Below are positions 44,106-53,797 of a stretch of DNA of 64,000 bases, piece after piece. The stretch comes from an uncultured Pelagibacteraceae bacterium (GTDB lineage Bacteria; Pseudomonadota; Alphaproteobacteria; Pelagibacterales; Pelagibacteraceae). The notes below the pieces were generated by a model. The model made no database searches and was not told the origin of the DNA. It worked only from the letters and a program-made list of their open reading frames with translations. The DNA lies in the NCBI GenBank assembly GCA_902598485.1, contig CACKBU010000005.1:21036-85035 (forward strand), written 5' to 3'. Position 1 is the stretch's first letter. Each line of letters opens with the position of its first letter. A program made the position numbers and the translations under genes.

Positions 44106-44690
44106 TTAGTTATCGATACCCATCTCTTTCATATCTTGATATCTATCACCCGTTCTTGCATGAGCTCGTCCAGTTGGAGCGCCTCCAATTGCAACAACTA
44201 TTTCATCTTCATTAGGTGCATCATGAATTGTAAATTCATGCGTTAGATAAAAAGGTCTTAATCCAGCATCAGTTTTATGCATCATTGGAATTGAAATTTT
44301 TGCTCCCGCAGGACCTCTAGTGTTAGTAAAACTTAAATAAGAAGTTCCACCAACGGCATCTCTAAATTTATTTCCAAATCTTAAAGTATGAATAAATGCA
44401 GATGCATGTTCTATTTCACCATTTAATCCAACCATCGCAGATTTCCCATAAGCTAAAATTTTTTCACCTGATCCAATTTCTTTTGTTAATTCTGGCACTA
44501 AAAGATCTCCTAATTGAGGTGCAAGATCTAGTATTTCTGGTTTTAAATCTTCTACAAAACCTTTTCCAGCCCAAGGATTTTCTATAACAGCTGCAACCGA
44601 AACTAGCAGAACAGGCTCTTTAGCTTTTTTTCCACCTTCAATAAAAGTTTTATCTACAAATTTAGCAAATTTTCTAAGTTTTAAATCCAT
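44106..44690 (-). CDS. DUF1185 ('amino acid synthesis' family, PF06684-like)
   Basis: AAVIENPWAGKGFVEDL, GKSAMVGLNGEIEHASAFIHTLRFG, AIGGAPTGRAHARTGDRYQDM. Confidence 0.85.
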   Translation of the reverse strand: MDLKLRKFAKFVDKTFIEGGKKAKEPVLLVSVAAVIENPWAGKGFVEDLKPEILDLAPQLGDLLVPELTKEIGSGEKILAYGKSAMVGLNGEIEHASAFIHTLRFGNKFRDAVGGTSYLSFTNTRGPAGAKISIPMMHKTDAGLRPFYLTHEFTIHDAPNEDEIVVAIGGAPTGRAHARTGDRYQDMKEMGIDN

Positions 44691-44693
44691 TTA

Positions 44694-45860
44694 TTAGCTA
44701 GCTCTTTGAATGTTCGTATCTATTGGTTTTATATTTGGAATAACTTCTTCTGTAAATAATTTGATGCTTCTCATGCAGTCTTCGTGTTTAATTCCTGGAA
44801 AGTTAGACCAGACTTGTAAATTTTGAAGATTTAATTCTTGTTGAAGTTCTTTTATTTTTTCTATTACAAACTCAGGTGTTCCAAATAAAAGATTTCTTTT
44901 ATGAAGAAATTCATAATTTAATAAATCTAGCTTATTTTTCGTCTCTGGTAATTTTTCATCAGGGTCCATATGATTTCCTAAACCTCTCCAATGACAAACC
45001 CATCTCATATAATTTACAATATGTTCTCCAGCCATTTTTTCAGCCTCTTCCATAGTTTCTGCAACAAACATATCTCTAACCAAACTAATACCTTCCCCTA
45101 GTGGTACATCTCTATTTTCAGCTTTAGATTTTGCCTCTTTAAAAATTTCAAATCTTTTTTTCAAAGCTTTTACAGTTGGTATCCACATAATTGTATTAAG
45201 CCCATTTTCTGCTGCCCACTGAATTGATCTTTCTCCATCAACTACTTGAGAAATTGGTGGGAAAGGTTTTTGATAAGGTTTTGGTAATACAGATATTTGT
45301 TTTAATTCGTTTGTTTTTAAATCTACAATATTTTTTTTTGGAGGACTCATATCGTGTTGCCAAATGAAATTAGGAGATGGATAAGTATAGAATTCGCCCT
45401 GGTGAGAGAAGAAATCTTCAGACCATGCTTTTTTCATTATGTCCAATGTTTCAGAAAATAGTCTAAAATTTTTTGCTTGGTCTTTTAAGTCAGCTTCTTT
45501 GTTCATGTTAATAGCTTCTCTACCATAAACTCCTCTACCAATACCCACTTCAACTCTTCCTTTTGACATTTGGTCAAGGGTAGCAATATCTTCTGCAAGT
45601 CTTATAGGATTATGAAATGTAATTACGTTACAAGCTTGTCCTAAACGAATATTTTTAGTTCTTGCAGCAGCATCAGTGCACATCATTAGTGGATTGGTAC
45701 ACGACTCCATTCCTTCATGATTAAAATGATGTTCGGTATACCAAATAGAATTCCAATTATTTTGATCACAATATTCAGTGATCTCTCTAGCTTCATCTAA
45801 AAGTTGGGTATAAGGTTTTTTATCCCAATTAGTAGTGTTACAAAAATATCCAAAGTTCAT
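44694..45860 (-). CDS. luciferase-like (LLM class) flavin-dependent monooxygenase
   Basis: WNSIWYTEHHFNHEG, RLAEDIATLDQMSKGRVEVGIGRG; start corrected from 45902 to MNFGYFCNT. Confidence 0.9.
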   Translation of the reverse strand: MNFGYFCNTTNWDKKPYTQLLDEAREITEYCDQNNWNSIWYTEHHFNHEGMESCTNPLMMCTDAAARTKNIRLGQACNVITFHNPIRLAEDIATLDQMSKGRVEVGIGRGVYGREAINMNKEADLKDQAKNFRLFSETLDIMKKAWSEDFFSHQGEFYTYPSPNFIWQHDMSPPKKNIVDLKTNELKQISVLPKPYQKPFPPISQVVDGERSIQWAAENGLNTIMWIPTVKALKKRFEIFKEAKSKAENRDVPLGEGISLVRDMFVAETMEEAEKMAGEHIVNYMRWVCHWRGLGNHMDPDEKLPETKNKLDLLNYEFLHKRNLLFGTPEFVIEKIKELQQELNLQNLQVWSNFPGIKHEDCMRSIKLFTEEVIPNIKPIDTNIQRAS

Positions 45861-45965
45861 AAAGCCTCCTTTAAAAATTAATTTAAAGACGACCGATCCC
45901 ACTTTCGTAAATTTTTGAATTTAACGACGAGTTATGTATCGCTTTATATTTAAACCTTATTATTA

Positions 45966-46934
45966 CTAACGTTGATATTCAATAAATTTCTTTAAGGATT
46001 TGTTAAGAAATTTCTCATAAATTGGACCATTATTTTTGAATTTGCTACCATTTAAAAATGATTGGTTCATTTTGAAATCATAGGAAGGTTCAAAGAAAAA
46101 AGGAACAGAGAGTCTCTTACTTTTATTCCACAAAACTCTGTGATTAGTTGCTTTAAATCTTCCTTTGCTTAGAAACTCCAAAGCTTTACCAGTGTTTACT
46201 ACTAAAGCTTTTTTGTTAAATGGTACATCATACCATTTTTTATTTTTTCTATTTTGTACCTGCAATCCACCTTTTCTATCTTGATAGAGAACTGTGAATA
46301 TACCACTATCAACATGCGTTTCACATCCAAGAGCAACCCCATCTTGTTTAGATATTTCTACCGGTTTTGTCTGATTAGGATAATAATTAAATCTTAATGT
46401 GCTTAATGTTTTTAATCTTGAAAAAGCTACACTAGAAATATCAGGATTTTTTTTATTAAGTTTTATTACACTTTTAAATAAGGTTTCACTCAATCTATAA
46501 ATATTATCAAAATATTTGTTTAAAATATTTATTGAACTTTTTTTAAAACACTCATCTAGTTTAAGAAATTCTATGTATTGATTATTTAGATTTGAAGAAT
46601 ATTTTTTAGTTACTTTTAAATCACCTATATCCAAACCTTCTTTTCCGTTTACATCATTAGGAAAATATCCTCTGTAAAGATTTTTATTTTTTTTATTCCA
46701 TTTTTTAGGTGATAATTTTCTTTTCTTACTGTCTGGTAAATTAAAAAATTTATTCCCAACTTCGCATGTTTTTTTAATTTCTTTTAGATTAATTCCATGT
46801 CCAGTAATTTGAAAAAATCCTACATTGACACAAGCTTTTTCAATTTCTTTAATTGTTTTAAATGCATTTTGAGTTTCAAAATTATTTTTTATTAAAGAAG
46901 AAATATTAATTGTTGGTATAAAATTCTTGCTCAT
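45966..46934 (-). CDS. isopenicillin-N-synthase-like Fe(II)/2OG dioxygenase
   Basis: VGFFQITGHGI, CETHVDSGIFTVLYQD (HxD), ATNHRVLWNKSKRLSVPFFFEP. Confidence 0.88.
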   Translation of the reverse strand: MSKNFIPTINISSLIKNNFETQNAFKTIKEIEKACVNVGFFQITGHGINLKEIKKTCEVGNKFFNLPDSKKRKLSPKKWNKKNKNLYRGYFPNDVNGKEGLDIGDLKVTKKYSSNLNNQYIEFLKLDECFKKSSINILNKYFDNIYRLSETLFKSVIKLNKKNPDISSVAFSRLKTLSTLRFNYYPNQTKPVEISKQDGVALGCETHVDSGIFTVLYQDRKGGLQVQNRKNKKWYDVPFNKKALVVNTGKALEFLSKGRFKATNHRVLWNKSKRLSVPFFFEPSYDFKMNQSFLNGSKFKNNGPIYEKFLNKSLKKFIEYQR

Positions 46935-47884
46935 CTTCTAACTGGTGTTTCTGTTGCAATAAATTGATCTCTAACTCTCTCTCTCATGTAAATATAAATT
47001 CCAGCTGCTATAATACACGCAACACCAATAAACGTTCTAGTCGTTGGTACCTCATTAAATAAAAAGTAGCCAGGTATCATAGACATAATTATTAATGAGT
47101 ACTCAAACAAAGAAACAACGGAAGGTGATGCAACTATATACGCTGAAAAAATACAAACAAAAGCTATTGATGCAGCAAAACCAAAAAATAAAATAAATTT
47201 CCATGTATATTCAATATTTGAAAACCATTCTCTAAAGATGAATTGTATTGTTGGATCAAAGTTTGGATTATTAAGCTGACCACTACCCATAAAAATATAT
47301 AAAATTATACACAGCAATATTGCAATTAGATAAAAGTAATATAGTTGGGTGTTAACATCATCTTTATCGGATGTATATTTAGTGATTGTCATAGAAGCGG
47401 CATAACAAAATGCACAAAAAACTGGTAAAAGACTTCGATATTCAAAGTCTGAAAAATTTGGATCTAAGACTATAAAAACGCCAATAAAACCAAAAACAAT
47501 TGCTGACCACCTTCTAATACCAATAGTTTCTTTTAAAAATAACTTTGCAAATATTGATACAAAAAAAGGTGATGAAAAAAATAGAGCATTTGCTGTTGCT
47601 AAAGGCATAAAAGTTAATGAGATAAAAAAAGCAGAAAAAGCAATAAAATGCAAAATCACTCTTAGTATTGTTAAAAATGGATAGTAAGTTTTAAGAGAGA
47701 CTTTTTGTTTTCTGAATTTTATATAACCAAATAGCAAAATTGCTGCAACAAAATATCTTCCAAAAAATATTTCATACAAAGCTGCTTTTTCAAAAATGAA
47801 TTTAATTAAAGCATCCTGCATTGCAAAAAATGTCATTGCAGTAATAATTAAAAGTATTCCTTTTGAATTATTATTAGCGCCCAT
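46931..47884 (-). CDS. DMT-superfamily (EamA) transporter
   Basis: 10-TM pattern; SALFFSSPFFVSIFAKLFLKETIG-type EamA motifs. Confidence 0.87.
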   Translation of the reverse strand: MGANNNSKGILLIITAMTFFAMQDALIKFIFEKAALYEIFFGRYFVAAILLFGYIKFRKQKVSLKTYYPFLTILRVILHFIAFSAFFISLTFMPLATANALFFSSPFFVSIFAKLFLKETIGIRRWSAIVFGFIGVFIVLDPNFSDFEYRSLLPVFCAFCYAASMTITKYTSDKDDVNTQLYYFYLIAILLCIILYIFMGSGQLNNPNFDPTIQFIFREWFSNIEYTWKFILFFGFAASIAFVCIFSAYIVASPSVVSLFEYSLIIMSMIPGYFLFNEVPTTRTFIGVACIIAAGIYIYMRERVRDQFIATETPVRR

Positions 47885-47924
47885 TATGCACCTATATCAA
47901 AAAAAAATTGTATAGAATATTTAA

Positions 47925-48386
47925 TTATTTCTTTAATTTAGAAGAGAATAGAAGACCTTCGCTTGAAAATTTTGACTTATTTTCTTCAATAAAATCTTTC
48001 ATTAATTTTACTTTTTCTTCTTCAAATTCTGTAACTTTCCTTTTGCTTAAATCTATATAAAGCGATATCCATTCCATAGAAGCTGAAAGTTTGTTAGTTT
48101 TTTGAGAAATCATTTCCATTTTTAAATGTAATCTTTTTTTATCATGATCAAAATAAGTCAGATTAACATTGACCATTTCTCCCTCTTTTACCTCATTTAA
48201 ATATTTAGTATTAGTTTCAACAACCATTGTACTTCTATTAAGATTTTTTGCTGCTGTTCCACCCATTTTAAATTTTTCAAGAGCAACTTCCCATGCTTGA
48301 TCAAAAACAAGCACATAATAAGCCATATTCATATGATTGTTGTAATCAACCCATTCTTTTTTTACCTCGAAAGTTTTTAATAACAC
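47925..48386 (-). CDS. hot-dog-fold acyl-CoA thioesterase, possibly betainyl-CoA thioesterase-like
   Basis: VDYNNHMNMAYYVLVFDQAWE thioesterase signature. Confidence 0.7.
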   Translation of the reverse strand: MLLKTFEVKKEWVDYNNHMNMAYYVLVFDQAWEVALEKFKMGGTAAKNLNRSTMVVETNTKYLNEVKEGEMVNVNLTYFDHDKKRLHLKMEMISQKTNKLSASMEWISLYIDLSKRKVTEFEEEKVKLMKDFIEENKSKFSSEGLLFSSKLKK

Positions 48387-48387
48387 T

Positions 48388-49413
48388 TTATGATCTTGTT
48401 AATGAAGACTGTAATTCTTGATTTGAAATGTATCCTTTTACATTTCCATTTTTATCAACCACTTCGCAATTTGAGTCAGAACAAACGATTTTTGGTAAAA
48501 AATCTTCTATAAATTCGTCTTCATTTACTTTTATTAAGTTTGATTTATCTATGTCATTAGCTTGATCAGCAGTTTTCATAATAATTTTTGCCTTTATAAC
48601 TTTTGCTCTATTCACATCTTTTACAAAAGCTTTTACATAATCATCAGCAGGATTCATAATAATTTCTTCGGGAGTTCCTACTTGGACTAATTTTCCAGAG
48701 TTTAATATCCCGATATGATCACCCAATCTTAATGATTCATCTAGATCGTGGGTAATAAATACAATTGTTTTTTTTAGTTCTGCTTGAAGATCAATTAATT
48801 GTTTTTGCATATCACTTCTAATCAGAGGATCTAGGGCGCTGAAAGCTTCATCCATTAACATAATATCTGTATCAGTAGCTAACGCTCTTGCTAAACCAAC
48901 ACGTTGCTGCATTCCTCCTGATAATTGAGCAGGGTATTGATTTTCAAAACCAGTAAGACCAACTGCATCGATTTTTTCCATTGAGATTTTATTTCTCTCA
49001 TCTTCACCTTTTCCTTGCATTTCTAATCCGTAACCAACATTTTGAATCACTGTTTTATGTGGGAATAAACCAAATCTTTGAAATACCATGCTCATTTTAT
49101 GTCTTCTAAATTCAATAAGCTTATCTTTATCGAGTGACATTACATTCGTGCCCTCAACTAAAATTTCGCCATCAGTTGGATCGATTAGTCTATTTAGATG
49201 TCTTATTAGTGTTGATTTCCCTGATCCTGATAAACCCATACAAACAAAGGTTTCTCCTTCTTCAATTTTAAGCGAAACATTATCTAATCCAACGGTATGA
49301 CCAGTTTGCTCTAAAATTTCATCTTTTGTTGCACCGTCTTTTACCATTGGCAGTACAGAGGAAGGGTTATTTCCAAAAATTTTGTAAACGTTGTTGATCT
49401 CAATTTTTGACAT
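48388..49413 (-). CDS. proV: glycine betaine/proline-type ABC ATPase (ProV/OpuAA-like)
   Basis: GLDNVSLKIEEGETFVCMGLSGSGKSTLIRHLNRLIDPTDG, FQRFGLFPHKTV; shortened C-terminal CBS-like region. Confidence 0.9.
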   Translation of the reverse strand: MSKIEINNVYKIFGNNPSSVLPMVKDGATKDEILEQTGHTVGLDNVSLKIEEGETFVCMGLSGSGKSTLIRHLNRLIDPTDGEILVEGTNVMSLDKDKLIEFRRHKMSMVFQRFGLFPHKTVIQNVGYGLEMQGKGEDERNKISMEKIDAVGLTGFENQYPAQLSGGMQQRVGLARALATDTDIMLMDEAFSALDPLIRSDMQKQLIDLQAELKKTIVFITHDLDESLRLGDHIGILNSGKLVQVGTPEEIIMNPADDYVKAFVKDVNRAKVIKAKIIMKTADQANDIDKSNLIKVNEDEFIEDFLPKIVCSDSNCEVVDKNGNVKGYISNQELQSSLTRS

Positions 49414-49538
49414 GATGTAATGTTCTAACAGTTACAATCATCATATGTAAAACAAATATTATACAACTTACAATTGTTTTAAGAAATAACGGTTGTATTT
49501 ATTTGCTTTTACTTATTTTTTAAATAAGAATTTTATTT

Positions 49539-50270
49539 ATGGCGCAAACAGATAAAGATGTGCGACTAGAGTTGTCCGCTCTCTATAGAATTTTACATAT
49601 GTACGGTATGACTGATCTTGCAAATCAATGTGCAGGCGCAAGATCTGCTGAAGATAAAAATTGTTCTTTTGTTCATCCATATGGAATGTTTTATGAAGAA
49701 ATTACCGCTTCATCTTTAGTTAAAATTGACGAAAACGGAAAAAAATTAGACTCAGATGGACCTTGGTTAAACGACGGATGTATTAATCTTGCTCAATGGA
49801 TTTTTAATAAAAGAAATGATGTAAACTTTTATGTTCACGGACATGCCAATGATGTGATGGCAGTTGGAGGTACCAAAGAAGGTTTAATGTATCTCTCACA
49901 GGCTGCAGTTTATTTAAATCATCTTGTTGGATATATTGATTATGAATTTGTTGAGAACAAAGAATTTGGAAGCAAGTTTGAAAACCTAATCAGCAAACAC
50001 GATATTTTGATTACTAGAAATCATGGATATTACACAGTAGGAAAAACTGCTGCAGAAGCTTTTTTCAGAGCTTATTATCTGGAGCAAGCATGTTCAGTTC
50101 AGGTAAAAAATCTTGCTATGGGTTTAAATAAACATGAAATAGATAAACAAAAAGCTGCATATTTCTGGGAAAACATGAGTGACTCTGATGATTATAATTA
50201 TGATGGAAAAACAGAGTGGGCTGCTTTATTAAGAAAACTAGATAGAGAACATTCAAATTATAAAAATTAA
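49539..50270 (+). CDS. class II aldolase/adducin-family protein
   Basis: YVHGHANDVMAV and ITRNHGYYTVGKTAAEAFFRAYYLEQAC. Confidence 0.88.
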   Translation: MAQTDKDVRLELSALYRILHMYGMTDLANQCAGARSAEDKNCSFVHPYGMFYEEITASSLVKIDENGKKLDSDGPWLNDGCINLAQWIFNKRNDVNFYVHGHANDVMAVGGTKEGLMYLSQAAVYLNHLVGYIDYEFVENKEFGSKFENLISKHDILITRNHGYYTVGKTAAEAFFRAYYLEQACSVQVKNLAMGLNKHEIDKQKAAYFWENMSDSDDYNYDGKTEWAALLRKLDREHSNYKN

Positions 50271-51421
50271 TGGAACAAAATTTTACAATTAAAAATATAA
50301 CTAAAAATTCTACAAATTTAGAAGTTGACTGGAGTGATGGAAAAAAAAGTAAATTTAATTATTTATGGCTAAGAGATAATTGTCCAACTGCACATGATAA
50401 AGACTCCCGTCATAGAATGTTTAATATTTTAAAAGTATCAAATAATATTAATCCAAAAAAATTTGCAGTAAATAATGAAGGTAAGCTTGAAATTGAATGG
50501 AGTGAAGGAGACCACGTAAGTTATTATGATCAAAATTGGTTAAGAGAAAACTGCTATACAATAAAAAATAATTTAGAATATAAATCACCATATCAACTTT
50601 GGGACAATTCTTTACAAAATGATCTGAAGTCAATTGAGATTGAGCATGATGAAATTATGAAATCAGATGAAGGACTTATCAGATGGTTAGAGCTTTTACA
50701 TCATACTGGAATTGCTATAGTAAAAAATGCTCCAACTGAAAATAATTCAGGCTTTAAAATTTTAAACAAAATTAGCCATACTAGAGAAACTTTTTTTAAA
50801 ACACCTTTTGAAGTAATTAATATTCCTAAACCAAATAATTCTGCTTACACTGCACATGCCCTAAGGAATCATATGGATTTACCATGGTTTGAAACACCAC
50901 CTGGTTATCAATTTCTTCATTGTTTAGTTAATTCTGCAACAGGAGGAGATTCATCCGCTGTAGATGGCTTTGCAGTTGCAGATTATTTAAGAAAAAATGA
51001 GAAAGAAATATTTGATACGCTAGTAAAAGTTCATTTAAAATTTAGAGACATGGATTATACACAAGAGTCTGTTAGAAGTTATTACGCACCCGCGATATCT
51101 CTAACAAAAGATAATGATTACCATGATATTCGGTTTAGCGTAGCAACTATGGATGCTTTAGACTGTCATCCTGATTTGATGGATAAAGTTTATAAAGCTC
51201 ATCACCGATTTGGAAATTTACTTCATGACGATCAATTCCAGATTAAATTTAGATTAGGACCAGGTGATATTTTTTCTTTTAACAATAGACGATTATTACA
51301 CGGTAGAACTGAATATGATCCAAACTCAGGACATAGACATTTACAAGGTTATTACATGGATCGAGATGAAATTATTGGGAGACTAAGATATTTAAAAAAT
51401 TCTGTTAACTCCAACCAGTAA
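50270..51421 (+). CDS. gamma-butyrobetaine/trimethyllysine dioxygenase-like Fe(II)/2OG oxygenase
   Basis: N-terminal domain VDWSDGKKSKFNYLWLRDNCPT...; AYTAHALRNHMDLPWFETPPGYQFLHC; FSFNNRRLLHGRTEY. Confidence 0.87.
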   Translation: MEQNFTIKNITKNSTNLEVDWSDGKKSKFNYLWLRDNCPTAHDKDSRHRMFNILKVSNNINPKKFAVNNEGKLEIEWSEGDHVSYYDQNWLRENCYTIKNNLEYKSPYQLWDNSLQNDLKSIEIEHDEIMKSDEGLIRWLELLHHTGIAIVKNAPTENNSGFKILNKISHTRETFFKTPFEVINIPKPNNSAYTAHALRNHMDLPWFETPPGYQFLHCLVNSATGGDSSAVDGFAVADYLRKNEKEIFDTLVKVHLKFRDMDYTQESVRSYYAPAISLTKDNDYHDIRFSVATMDALDCHPDLMDKVYKAHHRFGNLLHDDQFQIKFRLGPGDIFSFNNRRLLHGRTEYDPNSGHRHLQGYYMDRDEIIGRLRYLKNSVNSNQ

Positions 51422-52835
51422 CATTCTTTACTTCAAGATATTCCTCAAGGCCCCAAACACCTCCTTCTCTCCCATTACCTGATTGTCTGTAACCACCAAA
51501 TGGAGTTCCGGCATCTGCTCCATTGCCATTAATATAAACACATCCAGATCTTAATTTTTTAGCAACTCTGTGTGCTTTTTTTCTGTCTTCAGTTTGCAAA
51601 TAATTTCCAAGACCATAAGAAGTATCATTTACAATATTGATTGCCTCATCTTCGGTCTCAAATGGAATTATAGATAATACAGGTCCAAAAATTTCTTCTT
51701 TAGCAATTCTCATGTCATTAGTTACATCTGTAAATATAGTTGGTTTGATGAAGTACCCTTTGTTCAAACCGTTTGGTAACTCAGGTCCACCTGCTGCAAG
51801 AGTTGCGCCTTCAGAAATTCCACTTTCAATAAGATTTATAATTTTATCATATTGAATTTTAGAAATTACTGGTCCTATATGGTCTCCTTTTTTTGAAGCT
51901 TGATCTACTTTAATTTTGTTTGCCTCATCAACAGCTTCTTTAACAGCTCTTTCATAAATTGATTTTTCAACAAGCATCCTTGTTGGTGCATCACAAGATT
52001 GACCAGAATTGCTCATTACATTTCTAATACCGTCTCTTACTGCATCTTTATAACTATCAGCAAAAACAATATTTCCACCTTTTCCACCCAATTCAAGACA
52101 AACTCTTTTAATTGTTTCAGCAGCATTTTTTGAAATTAATCTTCCTGCTCTTGTTGAACCTGTGAAAGAAACCATATCAATATCAGGGTGGCTTGAAATG
52201 TGGGTTCCTACTCCTGCACCGTCTCCATTTACTAAATTAAATACACCTTTTGGAAAACCTGCTTCATCAATCATTTCTGCAAATAGCATTCCAGAAATAG
52301 GAGCAATTTCTGATGGTTTTAAAATCATTGTACATCCAGTTGCGAATGCAGGAACGACTTTTAAAGCAATTTGATTAATTGGCCAATTCCACGGTGTGAT
52401 TAATCCACAAACTCCAATTGGTTCATAATAGATATGATTATTTGATTTATTATCAAAATGTTCATCAAATTTAAAATTTTTTAATCTTAAAATAAAATCA
52501 TCTAAATGATCTTTCCCTGAAGCTGTTTGAACATCTTTTGCCCAATCCATTGGTGCACCCATTTCAAGAGAAATAGCCTCAGCCATTTCATTAAATCTTT
52601 TTTTATAAACTGATGATAATTTTTCAAGCAAACTGAGCCTTTCTTGCTTGCTAGTTTCTTTCCAAGTATCAAAGGCATTTTTTGCTGATTTAACAGCTAA
52701 ATCTGTATCTTCTTTTGAACCTAAAGAAATAACAGCAAACGGGTCTTCATTGCATGGATTAATTACGTCAAAATCATTTTTTTTAATTGGATCAACCCAC
52801 TGACCATTTATGTAAAATTTTCTTTTATCTAACAT
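51405..52835 (-). CDS. NAD(P)-dependent aldehyde dehydrogenase
   Basis: ITPWNWPINQIALKVVPAFATGCTMILKPSE, CLELGGKGGNIVFAD, SGQSCDAPTRM. Confidence 0.93.
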   Translation of the reverse strand: MLDKRKFYINGQWVDPIKKNDFDVINPCNEDPFAVISLGSKEDTDLAVKSAKNAFDTWKETSKQERLSLLEKLSSVYKKRFNEMAEAISLEMGAPMDWAKDVQTASGKDHLDDFILRLKNFKFDEHFDNKSNNHIYYEPIGVCGLITPWNWPINQIALKVVPAFATGCTMILKPSEIAPISGMLFAEMIDEAGFPKGVFNLVNGDGAGVGTHISSHPDIDMVSFTGSTRAGRLISKNAAETIKRVCLELGGKGGNIVFADSYKDAVRDGIRNVMSNSGQSCDAPTRMLVEKSIYERAVKEAVDEANKIKVDQASKKGDHIGPVISKIQYDKIINLIESGISEGATLAAGGPELPNGLNKGYFIKPTIFTDVTNDMRIAKEEIFGPVLSIIPFETEDEAINIVNDTSYGLGNYLQTEDRKKAHRVAKKLRSGCVYINGNGADAGTPFGGYRQSGNGREGGVWGLEEYLEVKNVTGWS

Positions 52836-52855
52836 TTTTTATCTTAACACATTAA

Positions 52856-53797
52856 TTAAATTTCATATCCTTTTTCCTCAGGTTCATTATCAACCAACTC
52901 ATCAGGAAAACCATTAGCTCTAAAATTGATATTATTTAAATCCTCCATCCTTTTCACAATCATTGATGACCAAGCTCTAGAACCATATTTTTTTTTACCA
53001 TCTTTGAAAATTTCAACTATTTGTGGAGAAATTTCTAAAGGAGCATTTAGTTTTTTTGCAAGATTATCAAATAGACTTGTGTCTTTTAAAACCAAATCCA
53101 TTGTAAAATTTATATTATAAGATCCATTTAATATAACCTGACTTTCGGTTTCATGCACAAATGAATTACCCGAGGAAATAGCAATCCCTTTATAAGTTTT
53201 TGCTAAATCTAAATTAGATTTTTTTGCTACAGTCCAAGCCTCACCTAATGCAACTAAATGTGCAGATGCTAGATAATTTGTAATTACTTTTAATACACTT
53301 GCTGAACCAAGCTCACCAGTGTGCAATATTTTTCTCCCCATAACAGTTAATGCAGGTAAAATTTTTTCAAATGCTTTTCTTTCTCCACCCACGAATATAG
53401 CAATATTACCTGTTGCTGCTCTATGACATCCACCACTCACAGGTCCATCCAAAGGGATAGCTTTTTTTTCTATTACTTTTTTCCCAAGTCTTTTTACCTC
53501 ATTTTCGTCTGTGGTACTCATTTCTAGCCAAATTTTATTCTCTGATAAACCATTTAGAATTCCATCTTCACTTTCCATAACTTCTGCAGAAACCTCAGGA
53601 GAAGGAAGAGAGGTAATGATTAAATCGGATAGTTCAGCTAATTCTTTTGGAGACTTTGCAACTTTAGCACCTAAGTCTTTCAAAGAATTTGTTAAAGTTT
53701 CATCTATATCTCTTACTGTAAGATCAAAGTTATTTCTTAATAAACTTCCTGCAAGTTTTCCTCCAACATTACCTAAACCGATAAATCCAATTTTCAT
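52856..53797 (-). CDS. 3-hydroxyisobutyrate dehydrogenase-family oxidoreductase
   Basis: IGFIGLGNVGGKLAGSLLRN, DGPVSGGCHRAATGNIAIFVGG. Confidence 0.9.
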   Translation of the reverse strand: MKIGFIGLGNVGGKLAGSLLRNNFDLTVRDIDETLTNSLKDLGAKVAKSPKELAELSDLIITSLPSPEVSAEVMESEDGILNGLSENKIWLEMSTTDENEVKRLGKKVIEKKAIPLDGPVSGGCHRAATGNIAIFVGGERKAFEKILPALTVMGRKILHTGELGSASVLKVITNYLASAHLVALGEAWTVAKKSNLDLAKTYKGIAISSGNSFVHETESQVILNGSYNINFTMDLVLKDTSLFDNLAKKLNAPLEISPQIVEIFKDGKKKYGSRAWSSMIVKRMEDLNNINFRANGFPDELVDNEPEEKGYEI

